Shown piece after piece: positions 1 through 9,439 of a stretch of 64,000 nt of DNA; within the stretch, counting starts at the first letter, position 1, and every line of letters starts with the position of its first letter. The notes beneath the pieces were generated by a model. It worked only from the letters and a program-made list of their open reading frames with translations. It was not told where the DNA came from and ran no database searches. Made by a program: the position numbers and the translations under genes. The DNA comes from Schlesneria paludicola DSM 18645 (GTDB taxonomy: Bacteria > Planctomycetota > Planctomycetia > Planctomycetales > Planctomycetaceae). Where the stretch lies: positions 1,344,581 through 1,408,580 of the forward strand of contig NZ_JH636434.1 of assembly GCF_000255655.1 (NCBI RefSeq). Direction: 5' to 3'.

Positions 1-125
<125 letters not shown>

Positions 126-703
126 GTAGTGTTTCCGAACTGAACCACAAACCGCTGATAAATCAGGCAGCTTGAGATTCAGTGTTGTATGCACTGGGTT
201 TGTCCGCTAGCCATGTGTTGACTGACCGATGAGTCTTACGACTCGGTTTGGTCATTTGTCTTCATCACAATTAAGTGATGGAGAACAAGGTCTTCGCACG
301 GCCAGCAACCGCATCAATACGACAAGACTGATTCTCAAAACTCTCCAACCGTGTTTTCAAAGATCTGCCCCTCACTGCGTCACGCGTCGTGTTGACTGCG
401 TTGCTGCGGTGCGGGAGGAAGATTCTAGGCGGCCTGACGCTGAGAGTCAATCAACTGGTCCAAGATTCTTTGGAATCTGTTGGAATCCAAAATCTCTTAT
501 CCGTCAGACCCAAAACGATGAACAAATGGACGGGTCGGAACGAAAAGATCGGAAGAGTCGCACGCAGCACACCAAACCACCCAAACAACGCAAGTCAACC
601 CGCAAGTCGCTGAGGCCACACACCGCTTGTTTGCGGACATCCCGTCCCCACCCCCATGCCCAACTCAGTGCGGCCCCCGCTCGCTTGCTAAGTCGGCAGG
701 TCA
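126..703. other. Intergenic leader upstream of 16S; no gene seen
   Basis: This stretch lies between the 16S 5' end and the 3' end of the esterase gene, so it should hold the rRNA promoter on the minus strand. I could not pick out a convincing -35/-10 pair. A small inverted repeat, CATCAC-aattaa-GTGATG, lies at 263-280. Open frames here lack any recognisable domain and use atypical, Arg/Ser-rich composition, so I treat them as chance. Confidence 0.5.
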
Positions 704-2002
704 TTACGGCTTTCCGAGCTGGATGTCCGCGAAGTCAAGAAAGACTCCCCAGTCCTCTCGAGTCATGGAGTGATTCCCCTTGCGCAGAAAGTAACCGAGC
801 CGACTATAGAGAGGCTCCTGCAACGCCGGACGCTCTTTTGCCCCCAGCCCATCGACTTTCAGCAGGCGATAAACCGGGTCCGCGGCTTTGAGCATCTCGA
901 ATTGGCCATCCGGGTTCGCCCACTGATCTTCAACGGCATTTGAGAAAAGCACCGGACGAGGTGCGCAAAGCGCTGCCAGGCAATGCTGATCGAACGGCAA
1001 CTTCTCGGGATGCTCATTGAAAAGCGTGAAATTGTCGCAAAACCAGTGAGGGAAATGCGTATTGATTCGCGCAACGGTTTCCATCTTCTTGGAGTCAACC
1101 GGAATTCGACTCGGCGCCGTGCCGCCGCAACCAGCCTGATGAGGGATCGCCAGTGCGATGCGTTCATCCATCGCCGCCGCTAGCAACGCGGTCTTGCCAT
1201 TGCGCGAATGCCCCACGGCGATGATTCGCGATGGATCAATCGATTGGGAATACTGGCTCACTAACAGATCCACACCGCGATGGAAGCCCCAGGCCCATGT
1301 CGCAATCGTGCCGGCATCATCGGGTCTGGGCGAGGTTTGTCCGGGCGCATAGAACGCGGGCTCAATGCCATCCGAAAACTCGGGTGTGTCGGGATCAAGA
1401 TCGGCGCTCCGAAAGCACGCAAATGCATACCCATGCTCAATGATCAGATCCACATTCCAATCATGCGCCTGCGTTCCACGCCCCGCTTCCGTGGCACGCT
1501 CGTTCACCTGACCGCCGCAACTTTTGTAGACCCAGCCCTCGGGGACATGAATCTTCGGATGATTCACCATGGCGTGATTTCCACAGAAATTCATCGCGAG
1601 AAATACAGGGGCAGGTTTTGTCCTTTGATTGGGAACAACAACCAGGACATGCATGCGGTGAGTCAGATCGGGCCCCTTGAAGGCCAGACGACACTCACTC
1701 ATTGTCGCCTTGCCACCGAGAAACTGATCATCCGTGAACAACACCTCTTCCAACACCATCGCCTGAGGTTTGGGAGGCAAAAACCCATACATGTAATGCT
1801 GAAACAACGCCTTCAATTCCGGACGACGCTTTTCATTCCAGTCGTTCGCGGTTGTGATCCTGGTCCCGTCGAGCATCACGAGCGGATCAGGCAACTCAGC
1901 CCGATCCGGCAGTGCCGCGAATTCCGGAAACTCAAGCCCGACCGACGTCCGACAGACAAGACATAAACCGAACGCAATCCAACACCGAAGATTCGAGTAC
2001 AT
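704..2002 (-). CDS. Secreted CE15-like glucuronoyl esterase / alpha-beta hydrolase
   Basis: The 432-residue protein has a short N-terminal hydrophobic signal (residues 6-22), so it is probably exported. The alpha/beta-hydrolase nucleophile elbow is GHSRNGK around residue 266, matching the G-x-S-R-x-G-K signature of carbohydrate esterase family 15 (4-O-methyl-glucuronoyl methylesterases that cut lignin-glucuronoxylan esters). A downstream FPHWFC block (317-322) and KGNHSMT (catalytic His candidate, 411) also fit the family. A GAGAGG ribosome binding site sits about 8 bases before the ATG. Family membership is well supported; the substrate is inferred. Planctomycetes carry many paralogues of this type for polysaccharide breakdown. 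Confidence 0.8.
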   Translation of the reverse strand: MYSNLRCWIAFGLCLVCRTSVGLEFPEFAALPDRAELPDPLVMLDGTRITTANDWNEKRRPELKALFQHYMYGFLPPKPQAMVLEEVLFTDDQFLGGKATMSECRLAFKGPDLTHRMHVLVVVPNQRTKPAPVFLAMNFCGNHAMVNHPKIHVPEGWVYKSCGGQVNERATEAGRGTQAHDWNVDLIIEHGYAFACFRSADLDPDTPEFSDGIEPAFYAPGQTSPRPDDAGTIATWAWGFHRGVDLLVSQYSQSIDPSRIIAVGHSRNGKTALLAAAMDERIALAIPHQAGCGGTAPSRIPVDSKKMETVARINTHFPHWFCDNFTLFNEHPEKLPFDQHCLAALCAPRPVLFSNAVEDQWANPDGQFEMLKAADPVYRLLKVDGLGAKERPALQEPLYSRLGYFLRKGNHSMTREDWGVFLDFADIQLGKP

Positions 2003-2030
2003 CCACAGAGCCTCTCGCTAGAACATCGCG

Positions 2031-2070
2031 TAAAAAAACCTCAGCGTCAGTGGAAAACCCACGCTGAGGT
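2031..2070 (-). terminator. Rho-independent terminator after thiC
   Basis: On the minus strand ACCTCAGCGT (2061-2070) pairs perfectly with ACGCTGAGGT (2038-2047) across a 13-base loop, followed by a run of seven T. It lies about 110 bases past the thiC stop codon and before the esterase start, so it ends thiC transcription. Confidence 0.85.
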
Positions 2071-2180
2071 GAAAATCATGATCGAAAGCCCGAAACGTCA
2101 CAACAGCCTGCTAAACACAGGCCCGCGACGCTTCGGAGTGCCACAGAACCGTCAGAACAGGTGACGATCGGCAGCCAGCC

Positions 2181-4010
2181 CTAAGGCAGCGTCACTTCGA
2201 CGAGCCCCGGTTGCTTTTCCTGGAGCGCCTGCGCCGTCTCTGGATCGACATAGTCGCTGTGACACGAAGCCTTTTCATCCGAGGTGGCAGCCATCACCTT
2301 TTTCGTCTTCGCAGCAAGACGATGAATTTCGTCCGGACTGAGCACACCTCGCTTCTCGAGGATTTCTTGTTGCTCGGGTGTCAGGGCCGCGGTCACCTTG
2401 GCCTTGTCCCACTGATAGAGATCATCCTTACCCGAAGTGAACTCAACGATTTCTTTACTGATGCGGACGCTGCACCAATCGTGGCCGCACATGGCACAGA
2501 AATCGGTATCAACGTCCAGATCCTCATCGTGATAAGCGCGAGCCGTATCGGGATCAAAGCTGAGCTCAAAGTGCTTTTCCCAATTGAGTGCAGCACGAGC
2601 CTTCGTCAGTTCGTCGTCCCGATCGCGCGAGCCGGGAATCCCCAACGCCACGTCGGCAGCATGGGCCGCGATCTTATAGGCGATGCAGCCCTGCTTTACG
2701 TCGTCTTTCTTCGGCAGCCCCAAATGCTCTTTCGGAGTGACATAGCACAACATGGCCGCGCCGTGGTAACCGGCGGCCGTCGCACCGATGCAACTCGTGA
2801 TATGGTCGTAACCGGGGAAAATATCCGTCACCAGAGGGCCAAGGACATAGAACGGGGCGCCGTGGCACAACTGCCTCTGCAGCTTCATGTTGTATTCGAT
2901 TTGGTCGAACGGAACATGCCCCGGCCCCTCGACCATGACCTGCACACCCGTGCGCCAGGCACGCTCTGTGAGTTCACCGAGCGTGACGAGTTCCGCCAAC
3001 TGAGCCTGATCAGTCGCATCCGCCAGGCCTCCGGGTCTGAGACCATCACCAATCGAGAACGTGACGTCGTACTCACGCATGATCTCACAGATTTCTTCCC
3101 AATGGTCATACATGGGATTCTGCTTGCCATGAACGAGCATCCACTTAGCCAGAAGTGATCCGCCGCGACTGACAATTCCGATCAAACGCTTTTTCACAAA
3201 CGAAAGATGTTCACGAAGCACGCCTGCGTGAATCGTGAAGTAGTCAACGCCCTGCGCCGCCTGTTGGCGCAATGATTCCAGAATGATTTCCGTCGTCAGT
3301 TGTTCGATGCGGCGACCGATGATCATGGAATAAATCGGCACGGTCCCAATCGGCACGGTGCTGTTTTTCACGATCGCTTCCCGGCAGGCATTCAGATCAC
3401 CGCCTGTTGACAGATCCATGACGGTATCTGCCCCCCACCGCTCGGCCCATTTCAACTTTTCGACTTCCTCGTCGGTGCTCGACGACACCGGCGAAGCCCC
3501 CATATTGGCATTCACCTTCGTCTTCGAGGCACGTCCGATCGCCATCGGATCAAGCAAATGCTGCAAGTGAACCCTGTTCGCGGGAATGACCATGCGCCCC
3601 GCCGCGACTTCATCGCGGACCTGTTCTGCCGTGAGATGGGGCTCTCGCTCGGCTACGCGTTTCATTTCAGGCGTAATGATTCCGCGTCGCGCCGACTCAA
3701 GCTGCGTCACAGGGACAAATCCGGCCGGTGGCAACCAGGCATCCGCTTGCTCATAACTCTGACAGCCTTCGCCCGCTCCAAACCCGGGCTTCAAAACCCA
3801 ATCAGCGGGCATGAAATCCCAAGCCGTTTTCTCGGAGGCAACGGGCATTCCGGGCGTATCCGGCGACGCAAAGGTCAGTGCGCCAGCGCGGCCAGGCTTC
3901 AATGCAGGCCGCTGAGCAAAACTTCCTGGCGTCGTGCCCTGAGCAGTTGACGAGGGGTTTTCTCCCAAAGGAGGAAGCGTATAGGTAATCGTATGTGAGT
4001 CGATGGACAT
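2181..4010 (-). CDS. thiC: Phosphomethylpyrimidine synthase ThiC
   Basis: ThiC is the radical-SAM enzyme that rearranges aminoimidazole ribotide to the HMP-phosphate pyrimidine of thiamine. The protein (609 residues from the chosen start) shows the family hallmarks: a GTVPIYS segment, the DYFTIHAGV motif, EGPGHVP, and a C-terminal Cx2Cx4C iron-sulfur motif (CAMCGHDWC). The start is set at the third candidate Met (MSIDSH), where AAAGAG lies 6-7 bases upstream; the longer frame to 4082 adds a Cys-rich stretch without family resemblance. It stands alone here, with no other thi gene near. I looked for a TPP riboswitch (THI box) upstream and found none, which is unusual for thiC. Confidence 0.96.
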   Translation of the reverse strand: MSIDSHTITYTLPPLGENPSSTAQGTTPGSFAQRPALKPGRAGALTFASPDTPGMPVASEKTAWDFMPADWVLKPGFGAGEGCQSYEQADAWLPPAGFVPVTQLESARRGIITPEMKRVAEREPHLTAEQVRDEVAAGRMVIPANRVHLQHLLDPMAIGRASKTKVNANMGASPVSSSTDEEVEKLKWAERWGADTVMDLSTGGDLNACREAIVKNSTVPIGTVPIYSMIIGRRIEQLTTEIILESLRQQAAQGVDYFTIHAGVLREHLSFVKKRLIGIVSRGGSLLAKWMLVHGKQNPMYDHWEEICEIMREYDVTFSIGDGLRPGGLADATDQAQLAELVTLGELTERAWRTGVQVMVEGPGHVPFDQIEYNMKLQRQLCHGAPFYVLGPLVTDIFPGYDHITSCIGATAAGYHGAAMLCYVTPKEHLGLPKKDDVKQGCIAYKIAAHAADVALGIPGSRDRDDELTKARAALNWEKHFELSFDPDTARAYHDEDLDVDTDFCAMCGHDWCSVRISKEIVEFTSGKDDLYQWDKAKVTAALTPEQQEILEKRGVLSPDEIHRLAAKTKKVMAATSDEKASCHSDYVDPETAQALQEKQPGLVEVTLP

Positions 4011-4273
4011 GGGCATCTCTTTCGCGGGGCGACTGCAACGTAAAGACGCATGGACAAGCGTTGGATTCGACCAACAAATCACATGTCATACGTGAGTTGT
4101 GGCAAACCGAACGACAGTGTGCCACGCAGAGTCATAGTAGTTAAATGGCCGTCACTTTTCAAAATGCCGTGATCACCGGTCGTCCGTGATTCAGGGAAAT
4201 AGCCGAGTTTCACCATCGAGCTTCAGACGGCAAACGACCGTCGTCTGTCGTCACCAAGCAGGAAGTTGCCCCT
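4011..4273. other. thiC 5' region without a recognisable riboswitch
   Basis: This is the first half of the 529-base gap between thiC and the ftsH 3' end. It should contain the thiC promoter. The conserved CTGAGA and ACCTGATCTGGATAATGCCAG-like blocks of a TPP riboswitch are absent on the minus strand, and no other structured RNA is obvious. Confidence 0.5.
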
Positions 4274-4299
4274 CGTTACCAAGCGACCGCTTGATAACG
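4274..4299. repeat. 26-bp CGTTACCAAGC palindromic repeat (copy A)
   Basis: An imperfect palindrome with arms CGTTACCAAGCG and CGCTTGATAACG around two bases. It matches the copies at 4417-4442 and 9275-9300 in length and arm sequence, so it is a member of one dispersed family. It lies in the intergenic gap between ftsH and thiC. Confidence 0.85.
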
Positions 4300-4416
4300 C
4301 CACATACCATTTCGCTTTCTGTCGATCATGAAAGCGCCCTGGCCCCGCCCGATACGCGTTCTTGAGATCGGAAACGCACAGGATGAACCGCGCCGGGGAA
4401 ACTTGTGTCGGGGGGG

Positions 4417-4442
4417 CGTTACCAAGCGGAAGCTTGGTAACG
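4417..4442. repeat. 26-bp CGTTACCAAGC palindromic repeat (copy B)
   Basis: Outer arms CGTTACCAAGC and GCTTGGTAACG are perfect inverted copies around the centre GGAA. It sits 118 bases from copy A's end in the same intergenic gap, between thiC and the ftsH terminator. Confidence 0.88.
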
Positions 4443-4482
4443 AGGAAAAACAGTCCGCGATCAGCAGCCTGCTCAAAGAAAC

Positions 4483-4512
4483 ACAGATCGCGCACCGCAG
4501 TGCGCGATCTGT
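4483..4512 (-). terminator. Rho-independent terminator after ftsH
   Basis: ACAGATCGCGCAC and GTGCGCGATCTGT form a perfect 13-bp stem with a four-base loop. On the minus strand the stem is followed by GTTTCTTT, and it starts 27 bases past the ftsH stop, so it fits as the ftsH terminator. Confidence 0.85.
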
Positions 4513-4539
4513 CATGAATCCCAATCCAGAAGCGGTGAC

Positions 4540-6468
4540 TCAGATTTCGTCTCGACTGGAAGGTGGCCCGATAATCGCGGTGATTTCGTCCAAATCAAGC
4601 GACTCTTTTTCTACGAGCGCGTCGGTCAACGCGTCCAGTTTTTGACGGTGCTCCGTCAGAATCTCTACGGCACGTTGATCCGCTTGAATCAAGAAACGCT
4701 GCACTTCCGCATCGATGACGCGCGCCGTATTGTCGCTGTACTCGCGCTGATCGCTGGCCATTTCCTTGCCAAGGAAGGGATGCTCTTCCCCATCGCGAAA
4801 CGCCACCGGACCAATCGCCTCGCTCATCCCCCAGCGTGTGACCATTCGCCGCGCAATTTGCGTGGCGCGTTTCAAGTCGTCTTCCGCACCTGCGGAATAC
4901 TCATTGAAGACCATTTTCTCAGCCGCACGGCCCCCCAGCATGAACGCCAGTTGCGAGTGCAAACGCTTTTCGCCGATGTTGTAACGATCTTCGTCCGGCA
5001 TCAATTGTGTGACGCCCAAGGCCCGGCCACGGGGAATCACGGTGACCTTGTGGACCGAGTCGACTTCAGACAGAAGCCAGGCCAGCAGGGCATGCCCTGC
5101 CTCGTGATAGGCAGTCATCTTGCGTTCCTTGGGTCCCAGAACTTCTTCGCGTTTGGGGCCCATCAGAATCTTGTCACGCGCCTGGTCGAAGTCTTCCGAC
5201 GTCACATTATCGCGATTGTCACGTGCGGCGTTCAGCGCGGCTTCGTTGACGAGATTTTTGAGTTCGGCCCCCGAGAATCCGATCGATCCGGCCGCAACCT
5301 TCTCAAGATTGACGTCATCGTTCAGCGGAACCTTGCGGCTGTGCACTTTCAATATCGCGGCGCGACCGGTTTTGGTCGGCCGATCGACGGTGACATGTCG
5401 GTCAAAACGCCCCGGACGTAACAGCGCGGGATCGAGAACATCAGGACGGTTGGTGGCGGCGATGACGATTACCGCTTCCGTTTGCTGAAAACCGTCCATT
5501 TCACTGAGAATCTGATTGAGTGTCTGCTCACGTTCGTCATGACCACCGCCCAGGCCAGCACCTCGAATGCGACCGACGGCGTCGATCTCGTCGACGAACA
5601 GGATGCATGGAGCATTTTCCTTTGCAGTGCGGAACATATCGCGAACGCGGCTCGCCCCGACGCCGACAAACATCTGAATGAATTCAGAGCCATTGATCGC
5701 GTAGAACGGAACGCCGGCCTCACCTGCGGTGGCGCGTGCCAGCAGGGTTTTTCCGGTCCCGGGCGGCCCCATTAGCAGCACACCCTTAGGAATTTGAGCT
5801 CCCAGGCGCTGAAATTTTGCGGGTGTCTTGAGGAATTCAACAACTTCCTGCAGGTCCTGCTTCGCATGCTCCATAGCCGCGACATCATCGAAAGTGGTCT
5901 GGTGTTCGTTCGGCTTGAATCGCTTCGCCGGGCTGCGAATGAAACTTCCCAGCGGGCCAGATCCAAATGGATCGCTATTGCGGCGGATCATGCTCCACAA
6001 GACCCAGAACAGGAATGCGAACGGCAGGATCTGGATCAATAGCCAGAGGAATTCTCGCGAGCTGAACGCGCCATTGGCTGACTTCGCCTTGATAATGACG
6101 CCGTTCTTCAGCAGATGGTCTTTCAGTTCGTGGTCGAGCGGAACAGGAAGAATCATCTCGAACTCTTCGGTCAGCTTTCCAACCTTGCTGTCCGGCGACT
6201 CGGGAATCACTTTCCAGCGTCCCCTGACGCTCTCGCCCTGGAATTCGACAAAGTCGATGTTCTTCTTTTCCGCCTGCTTCCAGACAAATACGTAGTCGAC
6301 GTTCGAATTCTTCGGCGTCGAAAGGCTGAACAAGATGACGGCGATAATCACCCCGACGGCAAACAACATCCCCCACGACGAGGAAAAGACCGTCCCACTG
6401 CTTTCACGACGCGGATCTCGACGTGGTGAGGAAGAATCCGGGCCACGTGAAGGGGAATCATCAGTCAT
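4540..6468 (-). CDS. ftsH: ATP-dependent zinc metalloprotease FtsH
   Basis: FtsH is the membrane-anchored AAA+ protease that degrades misfolded membrane proteins and short-lived regulators. From the chosen ATG it has 642 residues, normal for the family. Order: short polar N-terminus, first membrane span (about 33-50), periplasmic domain, second span (about 142-160), AAA module with Walker A GPPGTGKT, Walker B ILFVDEID and the second-region-of-homology [18 protein letters not shown], then the M41 peptidase zinc site HEAGH. The start at 6468 is preferred over 6519 because CGGAAG lies five bases upstream of it. It is followed by a strong hairpin terminator, so it is probably monocistronic. Confidence 0.97.
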   Translation of the reverse strand: MTDDSPSRGPDSSSPRRDPRRESSGTVFSSSWGMLFAVGVIIAVILFSLSTPKNSNVDYVFVWKQAEKKNIDFVEFQGESVRGRWKVIPESPDSKVGKLTEEFEMILPVPLDHELKDHLLKNGVIIKAKSANGAFSSREFLWLLIQILPFAFLFWVLWSMIRRNSDPFGSGPLGSFIRSPAKRFKPNEHQTTFDDVAAMEHAKQDLQEVVEFLKTPAKFQRLGAQIPKGVLLMGPPGTGKTLLARATAGEAGVPFYAINGSEFIQMFVGVGASRVRDMFRTAKENAPCILFVDEIDAVGRIRGAGLGGGHDEREQTLNQILSEMDGFQQTEAVIVIAATNRPDVLDPALLRPGRFDRHVTVDRPTKTGRAAILKVHSRKVPLNDDVNLEKVAAGSIGFSGAELKNLVNEAALNAARDNRDNVTSEDFDQARDKILMGPKREEVLGPKERKMTAYHEAGHALLAWLLSEVDSVHKVTVIPRGRALGVTQLMPDEDRYNIGEKRLHSQLAFMLGGRAAEKMVFNEYSAGAEDDLKRATQIARRMVTRWGMSEAIGPVAFRDGEEHPFLGKEMASDQREYSDNTARVIDAEVQRFLIQADQRAVEILTEHRQKLDALTDALVEKESLDLDEITAIIGPPSSRDEI

Positions 6469-6560
6469 GCGTACTTCCGAGAAAAGTGATGTCGATCCGG
6501 TGGTGCGTCTGACAGCCATTCAAAATCAGCGAGACGGACACCTCAGCATATACAGATTCA

Positions 6561-6610
6561 AGGCTGTTCGAACCTTGGCGGGGCCAGTCCCCTTGATTTC
6601 AACAGGCTGC
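6561..6610. repeat. Degenerate GGGGACTGGC-type hairpin repeat
   Basis: The right half, CCTTGGCGGGGCCAGTCCCC followed by TTGATTTCAACAGG, matches the right half of the intact hairpin at 44250-44305. The left arm is decayed: only GGCTGTTCGAA near 6562-6572 still partly pairs with TTTCAACAGGC at 6597-6607. It lies upstream of ftsH and downstream of the GT2 gene. Confidence 0.6.
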
Positions 6611-6809
6611 TATGGAGGGAGGTTATGCGATAGTGGCCAGTTCGTCGATGTTTCGGGGCAACACAGCCAGCGATAATCGAAAATCCGCGTCCCCACGAAA
6701 TAAGCCCCAAACATCCAACCTCGAAGTGACACGTCGATGATCTCGCTTCAGCAGGGCAGTTCGCCAGCGGGCGGTGCTCGCCAAGCTGTCGGAGATCGTG
6801 ACAGCGCCA

Positions 6810-7649
6810 CTAATCCTTCCACCAATAGCGAAGAATGCACCACAGAGCTTGAAATCCATCTTTCATCCCAATGTGCTTTCCTTCCTGATAGGTCCGACCG
6901 TGATAGCTGATCGACATCTCGAACACGCGTAGTTTTCGCCTGGCAATCTTCGCCGTCAGTTCGGGCTCAATCCCGAATCGATTCTGTTTCAAAGTCCCCC
7001 AAATATCCGCAAGTGCCTCACGAGTAAAGACCTTGTAACACGTCTCCATATCGGTCAGGTTCAGATTGGTGAACCCGTTCGAGACCAGCGTCAGGACTTT
7101 GTTCCCGATAGAATGCCAGAAATAAAGGACACGGTGTTCTTGGTCTCCGAGAAAGCGGCTTCCGTACACCACGTCCGCCACTCCCTGGATGATCGGCCGA
7201 AGCAACCGCGAATACTCAGACGGATTGTATTCCAGATCGGCATCCTGAATGATGATCGCGTCGCCCTTCGCCAGCGAAAACCCAGTACGAACTGCTGCTC
7301 CTTTGCCCTGATTTACTTCGTGATACGAAACTCGAATCTCATTCATCGGATCGGGATTGTCAGCCGCTTCCCGCTCAAGCTGCTTCAGGATTTCGCGCGT
7401 CCCATCCTTACTGCAATCTTCAACCAGAACCAGCTCTTTCTTGATCGGAACCGCTCGCACCCGATCAATCAGAACCCGTAAGGTTCTTTCTTCATTGTAG
7501 ATTGGGATGACCACTGACAACACAAAATCGTCTGGTATGGCATAGAGCCCCAGTTGATGGCACGCGGTGCCGCCCAATGTCGACCTCAGCGTCGCGTACC
7601 ATTCCTGCGAATAAGGTCGTACATTGCTGTCGAATTCCTCGGGGACCAT
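6810..7649 (-). CDS. Family 2 glycosyltransferase (DPM1/polyprenyl-phosphate type)
   Basis: The 279-residue GT-A enzyme has the nucleotide-binding start VVIPIYNEE, the VEDCSKDGT segment, [11 protein letters not shown] and the metal-binding DAD in IIQDADLEY. This order is that of dolichyl/polyprenyl-phosphate sugar synthases, but there is no C-terminal membrane span, so it is a soluble or peripheral enzyme. It probably moves a hexose from a nucleotide sugar to a lipid carrier or glycan at the inner face of the membrane. It stands alone upstream of ftsH, with a 340-base gap between them that contains a decayed hairpin repeat. Donor and acceptor cannot be read from sequence. Confidence 0.85.
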   Translation of the reverse strand: MVPEEFDSNVRPYSQEWYATLRSTLGGTACHQLGLYAIPDDFVLSVVIPIYNEERTLRVLIDRVRAVPIKKELVLVEDCSKDGTREILKQLEREAADNPDPMNEIRVSYHEVNQGKGAAVRTGFSLAKGDAIIIQDADLEYNPSEYSRLLRPIIQGVADVVYGSRFLGDQEHRVLYFWHSIGNKVLTLVSNGFTNLNLTDMETCYKVFTREALADIWGTLKQNRFGIEPELTAKIARRKLRVFEMSISYHGRTYQEGKHIGMKDGFQALWCILRYWWKD

Positions 7650-8002
7650 GCGGACTCCATCTGTCTAGTTGCGGCAAGCCATACACCTGATCTCCGGTTC
7701 ATAAGGTGGTCGACATTCGTGCGGACCCGCGCGATCGTCTACCACGATGTTCGCCTTCACTTGGCGACCGTACGATGAACGTTCGCCGAGTATTTGCCAA
7801 GATTCCGTCATCTTGGTCAAAATCCATGGGTCGCGTCGTACTGATCGAGGACATGAATTTTCGGAATATCGCGAAGATCGAAACATTGTTGTACATTCTT
7901 GAAACGTTCCTGTCATCCGAGTCACAACCACCATCATCAGCCTGATGGACGACGATCGGATTCGCAGTTTCCCGTTGCATTCTTTATTCATCCGGAACTC
8001 TC
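7650..8002. other. Divergent intergenic region; no gene seen
   Basis: Lies between the start of the minus-strand GT2 gene and the plus-strand DUF4432 gene and so must hold both promoters. Short open frames exist on both strands but show no domain, signal or binding site and overlap each other. No strong inverted repeat noted. Confidence 0.5.
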
Positions 8003-9178
8003 ATGGCGATTCAAACGCTCGTGTTGACCGATGCCGATTCGGGCGTCCATCTTGATCATGGAGAACTTCGCCCCAACAGCCGGTTGAATCTTGCGGGCTC
8101 GGCAAACTGGTCGATCCGATGGCGAACGCTACGCGGCGGAGTCTCGGAAGGGGTCGACGTGGTCGAACTCGACAACGGTGATTTATCGCTCTCTATTCTG
8201 CCCACGCGGGGGATGGGGATCTGGAAGGGTCGATTTCACGATTTGCCTCTTGAATGGAAATCTCCTGTCGAACGCCCCGTCCATCCCGCGTATGTCAACC
8301 AACTCGATCGCGGTGGGATTGGTTGGCTGCACGGATTCAACGAACTGCTCTGCCGTTGTGGTCTTGCGTTTCTGGGCCCGCCGGGCGACGACAACGGCGA
8401 GCGAATTACGCTGCACGGCCGAATTGCCAACTTGCCTGCACACCGGGTCGAAGTTCGGGTCGATACGTCTGGACGGGGATCACTCGAAGTCGTTGGCATT
8501 GTCGACGAATGCTCGATGTTTGGGCCGCGGTGGCGAATGACGTCCACGATTCGCCTCGAAGCCGGTTCGTCACGATGCTCAATCGTGGACGAGATCACCA
8601 ATCTGGGCGGCCGCGCCTCCGAACTTTCGCTGCTCTACCACATCAACGTGGGCCGGCCATTTTTAGAGCCATACGCATCCTACTCGGTCCCCAGCATCGA
8701 AGTTGCGCCGCGCGATGCCCGCGCCGCGGAAGGAATCGAAACGCACTCGATCTACGGCGCGCCTGTCGCGGGATTCGCCGAACAGGCGTATTTCCACACG
8801 CCACTGGGCGGTGCCGACGGCTGGACGACAGCGCTGCTCTCAAACGCCAGTGGTCACGCCGCATTCGCGGTCCATTTTCAAACGCGCCAACTCCCCACGT
8901 TCACAGTCTGGAAGAACACCGTCGCGGAAGCCGATGGCTATGTCACCGGACTCGAACCAGGCATCGTCTTCCCGAATTTCCGTGCAGATGAACGGAAAAT
9001 GGGACGGCTACCGCTCATCCAGCCTGGCCACACGTACAAGTCAGAACTGGCCCTCGAAGTGGCCGACACCCTCGAATCGGTGCGGCGGATTCAGGAACGG
9101 GTTCACCAGCTTCAGGGAGGCGCAACTCCCGTCATCCATCCGCAGCCGATCGCACGATTGACCCCGTCCGCCGGATAG
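8003..9178 (+). CDS. DUF4432 family protein, aldose 1-epimerase-like
   Basis: The 391-residue protein matches the DUF4432 branch of the galactose-mutarotase-like beta-sandwich fold. Recognisable pieces are LPTRGMGIWKG (the GRGMDI-like motif), GGIGWLHGFNELLCRCGL and a late segment rich in Trp/Lys (FTVWKNT). Such proteins bind sugars or sugar acids; some are annotated as epimerases, but catalysis is not established for most. No signal peptide. It precedes the polysaccharide block and is separated from the next gene by a tandem palindrome array at its 3' side. The function is inferred from fold only. Confidence 0.8.
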   Translation: MAIQTLVLTDADSGVHLDHGELRPNSRLNLAGSANWSIRWRTLRGGVSEGVDVVELDNGDLSLSILPTRGMGIWKGRFHDLPLEWKSPVERPVHPAYVNQLDRGGIGWLHGFNELLCRCGLAFLGPPGDDNGERITLHGRIANLPAHRVEVRVDTSGRGSLEVVGIVDECSMFGPRWRMTSTIRLEAGSSRCSIVDEITNLGGRASELSLLYHINVGRPFLEPYASYSVPSIEVAPRDARAAEGIETHSIYGAPVAGFAEQAYFHTPLGGADGWTTALLSNASGHAAFAVHFQTRQLPTFTVWKNTVAEADGYVTGLEPGIVFPNFRADERKMGRLPLIQPGHTYKSELALEVADTLESVRRIQERVHQLQGGATPVIHPQPIARLTPSAG

Positions 9179-9222
9179 CCAACGAACGCGGAAGGCCCGA
9201 ATCCGGTCCTCGTTCGTTCCCG

Positions 9223-9300
9223 CGTTACCAAGCTCCAGCGTTCTTCCTCGTTACCAAGCTCCAGCGTTCTTCCTCGTTACCAAGCTCCAGCTTGGTAACG
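9223..9300. repeat. Three tandem 26-bp units ending in a perfect CGTTACCAAGCT palindrome
   Basis: CGTTACCAAGCTCCAGC recurs at 9223, 9249 and 9275 with an exact 26-base period. The first two units end in GTTCTTCCT instead of the inverted arm; the third completes the perfect palindrome CGTTACCAAGCT-cc-AGCTTGGTAACG. The array sits just after the DUF4432 gene, between it and the convergent GT4 gene, and belongs to the same family as the copies at 4274 and 4417. Confidence 0.92.
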
Positions 9301-9439
9301 CCTTTTATTCTATTTATTCTGTTTCGATGACCTGACGTGCGCAGCAGCACATCAGCTCGATATCTCACTCCGCGGAAACCGAGAGTTCTCACAACCTCGC
9401 TTCCAAATCGGGAGCATGAATTTCAAATGCTCCCTCACC

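Noticed and set aside
229-891. 220-residue plus-strand open frame in the region next to 16S
   Set aside because: No domain or signal, Arg/Ser/Pro-rich shadow composition, and it runs antisense into the esterase gene.
7699-7980. 93-residue minus frame and overlapping 79-residue plus frame
   Set aside because: Both lie in a divergent promoter gap, overlap each other and have no recognisable features.
9223-9300. Possible CRISPR array because of regular spacing
   Set aside because: Period is only 26 bases with no variable spacers; it is a palindrome array.
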